A stretch of DNA of 64,000 nucleotides from Flavobacteriales bacterium (lineage in GTDB: Bacteria > Bacteroidota > Bacteroidia > Flavobacteriales_F > PHOS-HE28), in the NCBI GenBank assembly GCA_016702645.1, contig JADJDP010000050.1:62001-126000 (forward strand), read 5' to 3'. The notes under the pieces are model-generated. The model saw only the letters and a list, made by a program, of their open reading frames with translations, was not told the DNA's origin and did no database searches. Below, in pieces: positions 48,738-56,422 of this stretch (its first letter is position 1; every line of letters begins with the position of its first letter). Position numbers and translations under genes: made by a program.

Positions 48738-48768
48738 TTGTATTTAACCATATGGTTTAATACGTTTG
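48738..48768 (+). promoter_or_regulatory. Promoter of the ArsR-SRPBCC operon
   Basis: TTG at 48738-48740, a 20-nt spacer and a perfect TACGTTTG at 48761-48768 form a Bacteroidota promoter; the regulator starts at 48784. The spacer holds a palindromic operator. Confidence 0.7.
48741..48762. promoter_or_regulatory. Palindromic operator overlapping the ArsR promoter
   Basis: A 22-nt palindrome has 10 of 11 pairs matching, with the perfect core AACCATATGGTT at 48746-48757. It occupies the whole space between -33 and -7, where a bound repressor would block RNA polymerase. The first gene downstream encodes an ArsR-type repressor, so autoregulation is the natural inference. Confidence 0.65.
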
Positions 48769-48783
48769 TCGCGTCAAAGAAAA

Positions 48784-49161
48784 ATGGACCGCCTATCCCT
48801 CACCTTCTCGGCGCTCGCTGACCCTACGCGTCGTGCGATCCTTGCGCGTCTTTCCACGGGAGCGGCATCGGTGAACGAGATCGCCGCACCGTTCGCGATG
48901 AGCTTGCCTGCCATCAGCAAACACTTGAAAGTGTTGGAGCGGGCGCAGTTGATCGCCCGTGGCAAGGAAGCCCAATGGCGCCCTTGTGAACTAAAAGCCG
49001 AGCCGCTGCGCGAAGCCGACGCTTGGCTCCAGCAATACCGCCAGATGTGGGAAGAGCGCTTCGATAGGCTCGATGCCTACCTGATGGAACTACAGGCAAA
49101 GTCCGTTGAAGTCAGCGCCCCATCCGCAAAGACAACGAGGACCAGAAAGAAAAGGCCATGA
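48784..49161 (+). CDS. ArsR family winged-helix transcriptional regulator
   Basis: This 125-residue regulator has an ArsR winged helix-turn-helix at about 5-90: FSALADPTRRAILARLSTGAASVNEIAAPFAMSLPAISKHLKVLERAQLIAR. A helical tail (WLQQYRQMWEERFDRLDAYL) and a basic C-terminus follow. No metal-binding cysteine motif (CVC-type) is visible, and the subgroup paired with SRPBCC/AHSA1 proteins commonly lacks one, so the inducer is probably not a metal. It overlaps the next gene by 4 nt. Confidence 0.92.
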   Translation: MDRLSLTFSALADPTRRAILARLSTGAASVNEIAAPFAMSLPAISKHLKVLERAQLIARGKEAQWRPCELKAEPLREADAWLQQYRQMWEERFDRLDAYLMELQAKSVEVSAPSAKTTRTRKKRP

Positions 49162-49616
49162 AGACCGGCGACCGCGAGGTCACCATCACCCGCACCGTGA
49201 AGGCTCCGCGTGCGCTCGTCTTTGAGGCATGGTCAGATCCGACACACCTTGAACACTGGTACGGTCCAGACGGCTTCGTGACCAAGACCATCTCGATGGA
49301 CTTCCGGATCGGCGGTCGGTGGAAGTTCACGATGACCGGTCCGGACGGCACCGTGTTCCCGAACGTGGTGGTCTACAAGGAGATCTCCCCGGTCGAGCGC
49401 ATCGTGCACGACCATGGTGATCGGGAAGACCAGATGATGTTCGAAGCCACCATCACGTTCGTAGAGACCGACGGCGGAACGCTGGTCACGATGCGCTCCA
49501 TCTTCCCCAGCAAGGAAGCACGTGACCTCGTTGTGGAGAAGTACGGAGCGATCGAAGGCGGGAACCAGACACTCGCTCGCTTGGACGAATACCTGAACAC
49601 ACGCTCGAACAATTGA
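49158..49616 (+). CDS. SRPBCC/AHSA1 domain protein, first copy
   Basis: This 152-residue single-domain protein has the AHSA1 pattern: ITRTVKAPRALVFEAWSDPTHLEHWYGPDGF, FRIGGRWKFTMTGPDG, MFEATITFVETDGGTLVTMRSIFPS and a long C-terminal helix ending LARLDEYL. The helix-grip fold binds hydrophobic ligands. It starts in an ATGA overlap with the ArsR stop, so regulator and SRPBCC protein are made together; the ligand may be the signal or the target of the system. Confidence 0.9.
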   Translation: MKTGDREVTITRTVKAPRALVFEAWSDPTHLEHWYGPDGFVTKTISMDFRIGGRWKFTMTGPDGTVFPNVVVYKEISPVERIVHDHGDREDQMMFEATITFVETDGGTLVTMRSIFPSKEARDLVVEKYGAIEGGNQTLARLDEYLNTRSNN

Positions 49617-49619
49617 TCC

Positions 49620-50120
49620 ATGAACAAGTCAGCGATCTTCAATTTCATCGTGCAGAAGGAAGCACGGTCGATCACCGTGGAGCGCGCCTTCAGCGCGCCG
49701 ATCGATCCCGTATGGGCCGCCTGGACCCAAGCCGACATCCTATGCAAGTGGTGGGCACCGAAGCCCTACGAGTGTATTATCAAGTCGCTCGACTTCAGGG
49801 AGGGCGGCCGCTGGCTCTACTGTATGCAAGGACCACAAGGTGATCGCCATTGGTGCTACTTCGACTACGAGACCATCCGGCCGAAAACGTACTTCTCCTG
49901 AAGTGATGCGTTCTGCGATGAGAACGGTGTGGCGAACGGCATCAAGCCAAAGGTGAGTTGGGAAGCGACTTTCAGTGAGAGCACCGACCAAACCATGGTA
50001 CGCATGGTCCTGCACTTCGCTTCACCCGAAGATCTGGACCAGATAGTGGCGATGGGCTTCAAGGAGGGCTTCACGATGGGTCTCGATCAACTGGATGAGT
50101 TGCTCGATGCCGGTCATTAG
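49620..50120 (+). pseudogene. SRPBCC/AHSA1 domain protein, second copy, with in-frame TGA
   Basis: The frame from ATG 49620 gives an AHSA1 start (SITVERAFSAPIDPVWAAWTQADILCKWWAPKPYE) and continues in the same frame to 50120 (SDAFCDENG, VSWEATFSE, GFKEGFTMGLDQLDELL). It is interrupted only by TGA at 49899-49901, after KTYFS. In relatives this position sits in a YFSxxDxF stretch, so GGA or CGA to TGA is the likely change. Reading through gives a normal 166-residue protein. The options are a single-base sequencing error, a recent nonsense mutation, or (unlikely) recoding. Confidence 0.75.
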
Positions 50121-50134
50121 AGATCATGTGCGCC

Positions 50135-50533
50135 ATGGATGAACAGACGTTCTACCACGGCACCAAGGCCGATCTGGAGCAGGGCCACTTGATCGAACCC
50201 GGCTTCCGATCGAACTACGGCCAACGGAACACGGCGAAATACGTCTACTTCACCGCCACGCTGGACGCGGCCACTTGGGGTGCAGAACTCGCCGCCGGCG
50301 AAGGGCGCGGAAGGATCTACATCGTGGAACCGACCGGTGCCTACGAAGACGATCCTAACCTGACGAACAAGAAGTTCCCCGGCAATCCTACGGAGTCCTA
50401 CCGCACGAAGGAAGCTTTGCGCGTGGTGGGTGAAGTGATGGACTGGAAAGGCCATGCACCCGAACAACTCCAAGCCATGAAGGACAACTTGCAACGGCTG
50501 AAAGAACAAGGCATCGAAGCCATTCAAAACTGA
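50135..50533 (+). CDS. arr: NAD-dependent rifampin ADP-ribosyltransferase (Arr)
   Basis: This 132-residue protein matches Arr along its length: FYHGTKADLEQGHLIEPGFRSNYGQ, KYVYFTATLDAATWGAELAAGEGRGRIYIVEPTG, EDDPNLTNKKFPGNPTESYRT and EALRVVGEVMDWKGH. Arr enzymes transfer ADP-ribose to rifampin and block its binding to RNA polymerase; chromosomal copies are common in environmental bacteria and may have another native substrate. I prefer the ATG at 50135 over 50126. It sits between SRPBCC genes in a tightly spaced run, 15 nt after the preceding stop, so it is probably under the ArsR promoter. Confidence 0.93.
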   Translation: MDEQTFYHGTKADLEQGHLIEPGFRSNYGQRNTAKYVYFTATLDAATWGAELAAGEGRGRIYIVEPTGAYEDDPNLTNKKFPGNPTESYRTKEALRVVGEVMDWKGHAPEQLQAMKDNLQRLKEQGIEAIQN

Positions 50534-50555
50534 ACAACAAAACGATCGCAACTCC

Positions 50556-50978
50556 ATGAGCACGCTCACACGCATCACCGTTTCCGCACTGGTCAACAAA
50601 CCCCTGACCCACGTCTGGAAATGCTGGACCGAACCCGTGCATATCATGCAATGGAACGCGGCCAGCGACGACTGGCACTGCCCCAAGGCGAGCAGCGACC
50701 TGCGAGTTGGTGGCAGCTTCAGCAGCACCATGGCCGCCCGAGATGGCAGCTTCAGCTTCGATCTCGAGGGCGTATACGATGCTGTTCAGTTGCATGAACG
50801 CATCGCCTACACCATGGCGGATGGCCGTACCTGCGAGATCCTCTTCTCGTCCGAGGCTGGTGGCACCCGTGTGATGGAATCCTTCGATGCCGAGACGCAG
50901 AACAGCGTGGAGATGCAGAAGGCCGGCTGGCAAGCGATCCTCGACCGCTTCAAGGCGCACGCTGAAGCACAAGCTTGA
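50556..50978 (+). CDS. SRPBCC/AHSA1 domain protein, third copy
   Basis: This 140-residue protein has ITVSALVNKPLTHVWKCWTEPVHIMQWNAASDDWHCPKASSDLRVGGSFSSTMAARDG, then FDLEGVYDAVQLHERIAYTMADG and the AHSA1 ending FDAETQNSVEMQKAGWQAILDRFKAHAE. This subgroup is often annotated as activator of HSP90 ATPase homolog 1-like; no Hsp90 gene is near. Together with the two copies upstream it makes three divergent SRPBCC paralogues in 1.8 kb. Confidence 0.88.
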   Translation: MSTLTRITVSALVNKPLTHVWKCWTEPVHIMQWNAASDDWHCPKASSDLRVGGSFSSTMAARDGSFSFDLEGVYDAVQLHERIAYTMADGRTCEILFSSEAGGTRVMESFDAETQNSVEMQKAGWQAILDRFKAHAEAQA

Positions 50979-50983
50979 GACCC

Positions 50984-51379
50984 ATGGAACGTCTCGACCC
51001 AGCAACCACCGCGCTTCTCGATGCGCACCAGCATCCGCTCCGCAAGGAGATCGACGCATTGCGAACCATCATCCTCGCTGTTGACCCATCCATTGCGGAA
51101 GGCTTAAAGTGGAACACTGCTAGTTTCCGCACCAGTGATTGGTTCGCTACACTGAACGGCCCAAAACACATGAAAGAACCGATGATCATCCTACACGCTG
51201 GTGCGAAAGCGAAAGGCATCGTGGTGAAGGACCGCATCCCGGATCCAGATGGTTTACTGAAGTGGCTGGGTAACGACCGCGCGCAGATCGTCTTCGGGAA
51301 TGCCGCTGACATCAAAACCAAACAGAACGCGCTTCGCGCTATCGTAGGTGCATGGATCACGGTCATCCAAGCCACTTAG
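50984..51379 (+). CDS. DUF1801 domain protein, first copy
   Basis: This 131-residue protein has LLDAHQHPLRKEIDALRTIILAVDPSIAEGLKWNTASFRTSDWFATLNGP and IILHAGAKAKG, the DUF1801 pattern (a K-W-x2-x-F pocket followed by an I-x-LH strand). It starts at ATG 50984, 6 nt after the SRPBCC stop. The fold is frataxin/YdhG-like; the role is not established. Confidence 0.8.
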   Translation: MERLDPATTALLDAHQHPLRKEIDALRTIILAVDPSIAEGLKWNTASFRTSDWFATLNGPKHMKEPMIILHAGAKAKGIVVKDRIPDPDGLLKWLGNDRAQIVFGNAADIKTKQNALRAIVGAWITVIQAT

Positions 51380-51383
51380 CGCC

Positions 51384-51427
51384 ATCCTCTGTTCTTCTCA
51401 TTTTCCGATCCTCTGATCCGCATTTCC
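51384..51427 (+). repeat. 8-nt-period degenerate repeat before the GyrI-like gene
   Basis: Octamers begin at 51384, 51392, 51400, 51408 and 51416. ATCCTCTG occurs identically at 51384 and 51408, exactly three periods apart, and the others are pyrimidine-rich variants. The run fills the gap up to the ATG at 51428. Confidence 0.6.
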
Positions 51428-51889
51428 ATGATCACACAACCCGAACTCTTCACCACGCAAGAAGTCATCACGGCTGCGATACCGCTGATTATTCCCGGCC
51501 GCGACATGCCCAGGTACATGGACCCTGCGATCGAAGAGATGCTAGCCTTGCTCAAGCGACAAGGCATGCAGCCCAATGGGCCGATGTTCTCCTATCACCA
51601 CCGCCGCCCGAGCGACACCTTCGACTTCGAGATCGGGTTCCCGGTATCGAGAGCGATCAAGCCGGAAGGTCGTGTGATCAGCAGCAAACTGCCTTCTATG
51701 AAGGTCGTGCGAAGCGTGTACCAGGGTCCTTATGAAGGCTTGGCGCAAGCCTGGCCGGTGTTGCAGAAATGGGTACGCGAGAATGGCCATGGGGAGACAG
51801 GCCGCTTCTGGGAGCGCTACCTGAACAACCCGAACGATGTAATGGACCCCAAGGACTATCGCACGGAACTGAACTGGATCGTAGGTTGA
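51428..51889 (+). CDS. GyrI-like small-molecule-binding protein
   Basis: This 153-residue protein is a stand-alone AraC-type effector-binding (GyrI-like) domain: QEVITAAIPLIIPGRDMPRYM, GPMFSYHHRRPSDTFDFEIGFPVS, SKLPSMKVVRSVYQGPYEGLAQAWPVLQKWV and the C-terminal YRTELNWIV. Such proteins bind drugs or other hydrophobic cations. It fits a theme of small-ligand binding with the SRPBCC genes upstream. Confidence 0.85.
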   Translation: MITQPELFTTQEVITAAIPLIIPGRDMPRYMDPAIEEMLALLKRQGMQPNGPMFSYHHRRPSDTFDFEIGFPVSRAIKPEGRVISSKLPSMKVVRSVYQGPYEGLAQAWPVLQKWVRENGHGETGRFWERYLNNPNDVMDPKDYRTELNWIVG

Positions 51890-51930
51890 GATGATCAGAC
51901 GATCAGAAAATCAGATGATCAGATAATGAG
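51883..51930 (+). repeat. 8-nt-period repeat between the GyrI-like gene and alkD
   Basis: Six octamers run from 51883 to 51930. Those at 51891 and 51915 are identical (ATGATCAG); those at 51899 and 51907 differ from it by one and two bases. Positions 1, 5, 7 and 8 are invariant across all six. The first unit contains the stop of the upstream gene and the last contains the alkD start codon. Confidence 0.75.
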
Positions 51931-52645
51931 CCGCCTGAGCCGATCGGATGTAGCAGCGGTGCTTTCCGAACTGGAAGGGCTGGGCAACAAGCGCGTACGC
52001 GAGGACATGGGCAAACGCTTCGGCATCCACACCGATAAAGCGTGGGGCGTGCGCATGGCCGATATGCAGAAGGTCTCGAAGGCCATCGGCACGGATCATC
52101 AACTGGCACAACAACTCTGGAAGTCTGGCTGGTACGAGGCGCGCATGGTGGCCACGATGATAGCCGACCCCAAGCAGGTAACGCCGAAAGAGATGGATGC
52201 CTGGTGCGAGGACTTCGACAATTGGGCCATCTGCGACACGGCATGCTTCAAGCTGTGGGACCAAGTGCCGCACACCTGGGACAAGGTGGCCATGTGGGCG
52301 ACAAGCGAGGAGGAGTTCATCAAACGCGCTGCCTTCGCATTGCTTGCCAGCGTGGCCTTGCACGACAAGAAAGGACCGGACAAACCTTACCTCGAACTGT
52401 TGCCCCTGTGCGCGAAAGCCGCCAACGATGAGCGCAACTTCGTGAAGAAGGCCGTGAGTTGGGCCTTACGCAGCATCGGCGCGCGGAGCAACGCGTGCCA
52501 TGCAGCCACATTGGTGATCGCCACCGAGCCATGTGGGTCAGCCAACGCAACGGAACGCTGGATAGGCAAGGACGTGCTCAGGGACATCACGCGACCGTTG
52601 GTGATGGAACGTGCAGCAAAGCGAGATAAGCGGCGCAGATGCTGA
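51926..52645 (+). CDS. alkD: DNA alkylation repair protein, AlkD-like HEAT glycosylase
   Basis: This 239-residue HEAT-repeat protein of the AlkC/AlkD superfamily excises alkylated bases without flipping them. Typical segments are GIHTDKAWGVRMADMQKVSKAIG, AQQLWKSGWYEARMVATMIADP, FDNWAICDTACFKLW and EEFIKRAAFALLASVALHDK, then the late NFVKKAVSWALRSIG. The tryptophan and aspartate/arginine residues that line the DNA groove appear to be kept. It ends the plus-strand run begun at the ArsR gene. Confidence 0.88.
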   Translation: MSRLSRSDVAAVLSELEGLGNKRVREDMGKRFGIHTDKAWGVRMADMQKVSKAIGTDHQLAQQLWKSGWYEARMVATMIADPKQVTPKEMDAWCEDFDNWAICDTACFKLWDQVPHTWDKVAMWATSEEEFIKRAAFALLASVALHDKKGPDKPYLELLPLCAKAANDERNFVKKAVSWALRSIGARSNACHAATLVIATEPCGSANATERWIGKDVLRDITRPLVMERAAKRDKRRRC

Positions 52646-52646
52646 C

Positions 52647-53273
52647 CTATGCCTCGGTTCGTTCCAACAGGTAGAGCGAAGACCGCACAATACTCACCAA
52701 TGCCGCACCTTCGATGATGCGTTGATCCAGACCCAGCAGCCCATCGACCGGAAAGAGGAACAGCACGGCGACACCAGCGAGCATGATCGCACCACAAACA
52801 AGCAAGGTCTTCGACAGCGCCGCTGCGTTCGACCACTTCCTCGCCGACGCACCGATCAGCAACAAGCAGAACGGTGTGAAGAGGTATGTGAGCGTACCCG
52901 ATGCGAAGTGGAGAAGATGCGAAAGTGTTGGATCGGTTCGGTCGGGATCGCAGCCGAAGTCGCACGGGAAGAACGCCGTGGCCACCGTGCCCAAGCCATA
53001 GAACACCCCGAACGCGATGAAGCCGAGCATGCCCGAACTTGGAACAGGGCGTATGCTTGCTGACGTGAACGCGAAGAGTGTGAAAAGAACGCCCGCAGGT
53101 AGCACACCACCGAAACGCAACACATCGGACCATGGCGTTCCGGAAGCGTATGTCTCGCTGATGAACTGCCCCATGTGGCTGTAGCTTTCGAATTGCCAAC
53201 CACCGATCACCGCTTCACCCACGAAGAACAGCACCCCCAGCAACCCTGCCCACCCCGCGATCTTGTTGCGCAT
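52647..53273 (-). CDS. DUF998 integral membrane protein
   Basis: This 208-residue protein has six predicted helices, starting KIAGWAGLLGVLFFVGEAVIGGW, with YSHMGQFISETYASGTPWSD and ATAFFPCDFGCDP typical of DUF998. Its biological role is unknown. It converges on alkD with one base between stops. On the minus strand TTCCTTTG ends 4 nt before its ATG. Confidence 0.82.
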   Translation of the reverse strand: MRNKIAGWAGLLGVLFFVGEAVIGGWQFESYSHMGQFISETYASGTPWSDVLRFGGVLPAGVLFTLFAFTSASIRPVPSSGMLGFIAFGVFYGLGTVATAFFPCDFGCDPDRTDPTLSHLLHFASGTLTYLFTPFCLLLIGASARKWSNAAALSKTLLVCGAIMLAGVAVLFLFPVDGLLGLDQRIIEGAALVSIVRSSLYLLERTEA

Positions 53274-53332
53274 GCTTCAAAGGAAGCGAAGCTGATGGAC
53301 CGGAGCACTACCCAACGCCAACACCTACCACG

Positions 53333-53731
53333 ATGTCGGCCGCTACCAATACCAACGACTACTTGAAAGCCTTGCCCAAGAGCCAGCGCGATGCACTGGA
53401 GAAACTGCGCAAGCAGATCCTCGCTGCCGCACCCGGCGCCGAGGAGCACTTCGGCTACGGGCTTCCTGCCTTCAAGTACAATGGGCATCTGGTGGTGTAC
53501 ATGGGCGCGGCGAAGAACCACGTTGCGCTCTACGGTTCCGTTCCTGTTGGCTTCAAGGAACGATTGAAGGACTTCACCGTGAGCAAGGGAACCATCCAGT
53601 TCACTCCGTTGAAGCCACTGCCCGCTGCACTGGTCAAGGACATCGTGAAAGCTAAAGTGGCCGAGATAGAAGTGCGGTGGCCTGTCAAGGAGAAGAAGGT
53701 GCTCGCCAAAGAGACCATCAAGAAGAAATGA
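53333..53731 (+). CDS. DUF1801/YdhG-like iron chaperone family protein
   Basis: This 132-residue protein has NDYLKALPKSQRDALEKLRKQILAAAPGAEEHFGYGLPAFKYNGHLVVYMGAAKNHVALYG, then the DFTVSKGTIQFTP pattern of the YdhG/Fra frataxin-like group. In Bacillus the relative is reported as an iron chaperone; the role here is inferred. A basic tail (KEKKVLAKETIKKK) ends it. It is a distant relative of the DUF1801 protein at 50984. Confidence 0.85.
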   Translation: MSAATNTNDYLKALPKSQRDALEKLRKQILAAAPGAEEHFGYGLPAFKYNGHLVVYMGAAKNHVALYGSVPVGFKERLKDFTVSKGTIQFTPLKPLPAALVKDIVKAKVAEIEVRWPVKEKKVLAKETIKKK

Positions 53732-53864
53732 ACGACCGCGAAATGCCATCTCGCGGATCGTACCAGCTCCGCGCGCACAAAGCTTCGCCTCGCGCGGCGC
53801 TGCGGCTGCCAAGGGCAAGGGTCAATTGGCGTTGTACCTCGTGGCGCGGGCGTGAGCTGCGGAA

Positions 53865-55824
53865 CTAGGGCACGAAGAACCGTCCTGCGGCTTCCACCGA
53901 AAATGCGCCGGTGCCACGCCACACGTAGCAGCCTGCGGCAAGCGGTGCCAGATATGACGGCCGCACCGTTGCTGGCCGCTTCGGTCATCACCGTTCGGCC
54001 CATGGCATCCCGCACCTCGATGTGTTCGAGCCCAACTCCTTCCCATCGTACCAGCAGGTTCGCGACATCCTGGCGGAAGTGGATGCGCCGTGCCTCCGGT
54101 CGCACCTCGCTCAGGCCTACCACGAGTTCGTTCGCATCAAGCCCTACCAGCAGCGGATCGTGATCACTGCTGCGGAATGCGTTGGGTTGGTAGAAGTCGA
54201 TGTTCGCATCGGGGTAATCCAGCACGGGAGGCTCATCGGCGTTGATGGCCCAAGGCTCCGCCCCCGTTATCGCATCCGTCATCGATGCGGTAGCGAACGC
54301 ATGGTCCAGTGCACCGAAGACGCTGTTGTAGCGGTAGGTGTAGTTGTCCGGGGTGGCCTGCAATAGCGCCACCAAGCCGACCGCCCGCATCAGGTCCAGT
54401 GGATCCTCTTGATAGTAGGAGTTGAAATCACCCACGATCAACTGGGCTTCAATTCCGCTGCTGCTCCGTATTCCCGCCCAGTGGTCCACCAGTTCCTGGC
54501 ATTGGTCGCGTCGGCGTGCGTTGTAGCAACCTTGACCGTCACCTTGGTCCAGGTCCGCGCCGGTGGCATTGTCGCAGAGTTTGCTGTGCGGGTGCATGCT
54601 GCTGAGCAGGAACCGGCCACCCGTGGTGTTCACCTCAAAACCTTGGGTGATGTGTACCCGCTCGAAAGTGCTGGTGTAGATCCCGTAGAGTTCGGTCACC
54701 GGGGTGAGCACGTCCGTTCGATAGAAGATCACGGGCTTGGTACCAAAACCATCGTTCCGCTCCAGCGCGGCATACACCGTGGGCGCGCTCAGGGCGTTGA
54801 GCGCAGCCAGAAGATCGGGCCATGCCACATCGTTGTCCTGCACTTCGCAAAGCACCAGTGCATCGGCGTTCATGCCGTGGAGTGCCGCTGCAAGTTTGGT
54901 GCGCTGGCGCACCAACTCTCCGCTGGTGGCCGCCCCGAAGCCGCCGAGCGTGCTCCAGTAGTTGTGTACGTTGTAAGCAGCCACGCGCACGTCCCCACCC
55001 ACATCGGGCACCGCCGGACGCGGAGCATGCACCAAGGGGACGGTGCCCACCGGATGCAAGCGGTATTCGCTGTAGGCATAATGCAGCACACCCGTCAGGT
55101 TGGTCACCGTGCTGCCACAGCGCAAGGTGCCCTCGGGACCCATCAGCGGCGGTGGATCGGGGTAGCTGGATGTGCGTCCATCGTCCAGGAGCATGCTGGA
55201 AAGCGTGTTGGCATTGCTCGCCGCGTTGATCGAAGCCACATTGCTGTTACCCGTGCTGGTAGTACCGTTCGGGTCCGCGTCGTTGGGGTCTATCGTTTGC
55301 GTGGGTTGCACAAGCCTTGCTGGTGCCAACACCAGCTCCCCGTATTGCGCCCAATCATCGTTGTCGGTAACCGCGAGCGTTTGTGGGAAACGCAACAGCA
55401 TGCCCTCGAAGCGTTCCCAGTCCGCAAGTGCGGCAAGGGGCAGGTTCACGTTGGTGGGTGTCACGGTCCCGGAGCCTATCACCGTGATGTTCGTTACCGC
55501 ATAAAGTTCCGTGAGCGATTGGAACTCCTGCACCGTTGCGCTCACGCTCACGCGATCGCCCAGCGCAATGCCCGTGGTGTTGGGGTCGTACACGAAGAGC
55601 CCATTGCTCGTATTGCCATTGGCATCGCACGCAGGGTCTTCGATGAAGAATCCTTGAACGGTTCCCGTTCCACTGTAAAGGGCGGTGACGATCCCCGTGG
55701 TGGTAACGGCCTGTCCGTTGAACGCGCTGGCCGCACCGCTGCCCTGTATGGTGCAAATGGGCGTTTGGGCCAACACCGGACCCGCGATCACCAGGAACAC
55801 ATGCATGGAACCGCGTAACCTCAT
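53865..55824 (-). CDS. Secreted endonuclease/exonuclease/phosphatase family protein with T9SS end (frame broken)
   Basis: The protein starts at ATG 55824 (MRLRGSMHVF; a second ATG is at 55806) with a signal peptide ending VLAQ. An OB-fold-like region follows (about 25-230: CTIQGSG, AVTTTGIVTALYSGTGTVQGFFIED). The EEP nuclease domain (about 275-560) has VRVAAYNVHNYW, ADALVLCEVQDN, LIVGDFNSYYQEDPLD and the terminal histidine motif SSDHDPLLVGLD. A type A sorting domain follows. Near 53940 an extra T on the minus strand shifts the frame; removing it restores GTAAAGCYVWRGTGAF and FFVP-stop at 53865. The restored length is about 652 residues. It probably degrades extracellular DNA. Confidence 0.82.
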
Positions 55825-55925
55825 GTTACAAAGGACGAGATGCGCGCTGCGAAATGAAAAAACGGGGGCCAATTCAGGTGCAACCGCCACAGGTGCTGCG
55901 CAGCAAGCTACCCGACCAGCACGGC

Positions 55926-56156
55926 TTATTTCTTCGCTCCGCCCTTCGTCGCCTTGGCGCTAGCGGTTTTGGCTGGTGCGGCTTTCTTCTTGGCGGGTAC
56001 TTGAGCAGCCTTCTTCACGGCAGCTTCGCCGGCAGCGGCAAATGCTACCCGCTTGGCCGTGGCGGTCTTGCGCGTTGCCCGCGAGTTCTTGCCCTTGGGG
56101 ACCGTTCGCGTGTTGCCGCTCTTCCCCTTCCGCAGGGTGGCTCTCTTCGTACTCAT
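55926..56156 (-). CDS. Small lysine/alanine-rich histone-like protein
   Basis: This protein of about 76 residues starts at ATG 56156 (MSTKRATLRKGKS). It is made largely of K, A, T, R and P with repeated AKK/PAKKKAAPAK blocks, like the H1-type basic tails seen in some Bacteroidota. It has no folded-domain signature. DNA or RNA binding is inferred from charge alone. On the minus strand TACTTTGC lies about 20 nt upstream and may be its -7 element. Confidence 0.6.
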   Translation of the reverse strand: MSTKRATLRKGKSGNTRTVPKGKNSRATRKTATAKRVAFAAAGEAAVKKAAQVPAKKKAAPAKTASAKATKGGAKK

Positions 56157-56422
56157 AGTGGTTGGGGATTTCGCGCAAAGTAGGCGCGATGCCATGGTCG
56201 CCGACGATCAGCCGGAATGAATGTCGAATGGGAACGGGAACGGGCATACTGCAATAGCCTAATGCGGTCGGCGAGAACTAGAAATGAAAACCACGCGCCG
56301 CTCTTTGAGCGGCTGTCGAGAACTTCCAACACTTGTCATGTCCCATTCCGCCGCGTTGTTACACTTTCGCGACGACCATTCGGCAATTCCCTCGTCTTGT
56401 ACCCAGTACCCAAGCATTCCAC

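Noticed and set aside
49899..49901. UGA recoding (selenocysteine or reassigned codon) in the SRPBCC gene
   Set aside because: TGA is used as a normal stop throughout the window, and no selenocysteine insertion structure was evident; a point change is simpler.
51384..51930. CRISPR array
   Set aside because: Units are 8 nt with no spacers, and no cas genes are present.
53530..53864. Extension of the secreted nuclease frame to 53530
   Set aside because: It arises from the frameshift near 53940 and runs antisense through the DUF1801 gene; the restored frame stops at 53865.
54409..55818. A 469-codon plus-strand frame opposite the secreted nuclease
   Set aside because: Antisense shadow; the minus strand carries signal peptide, nuclease and sorting motifs.
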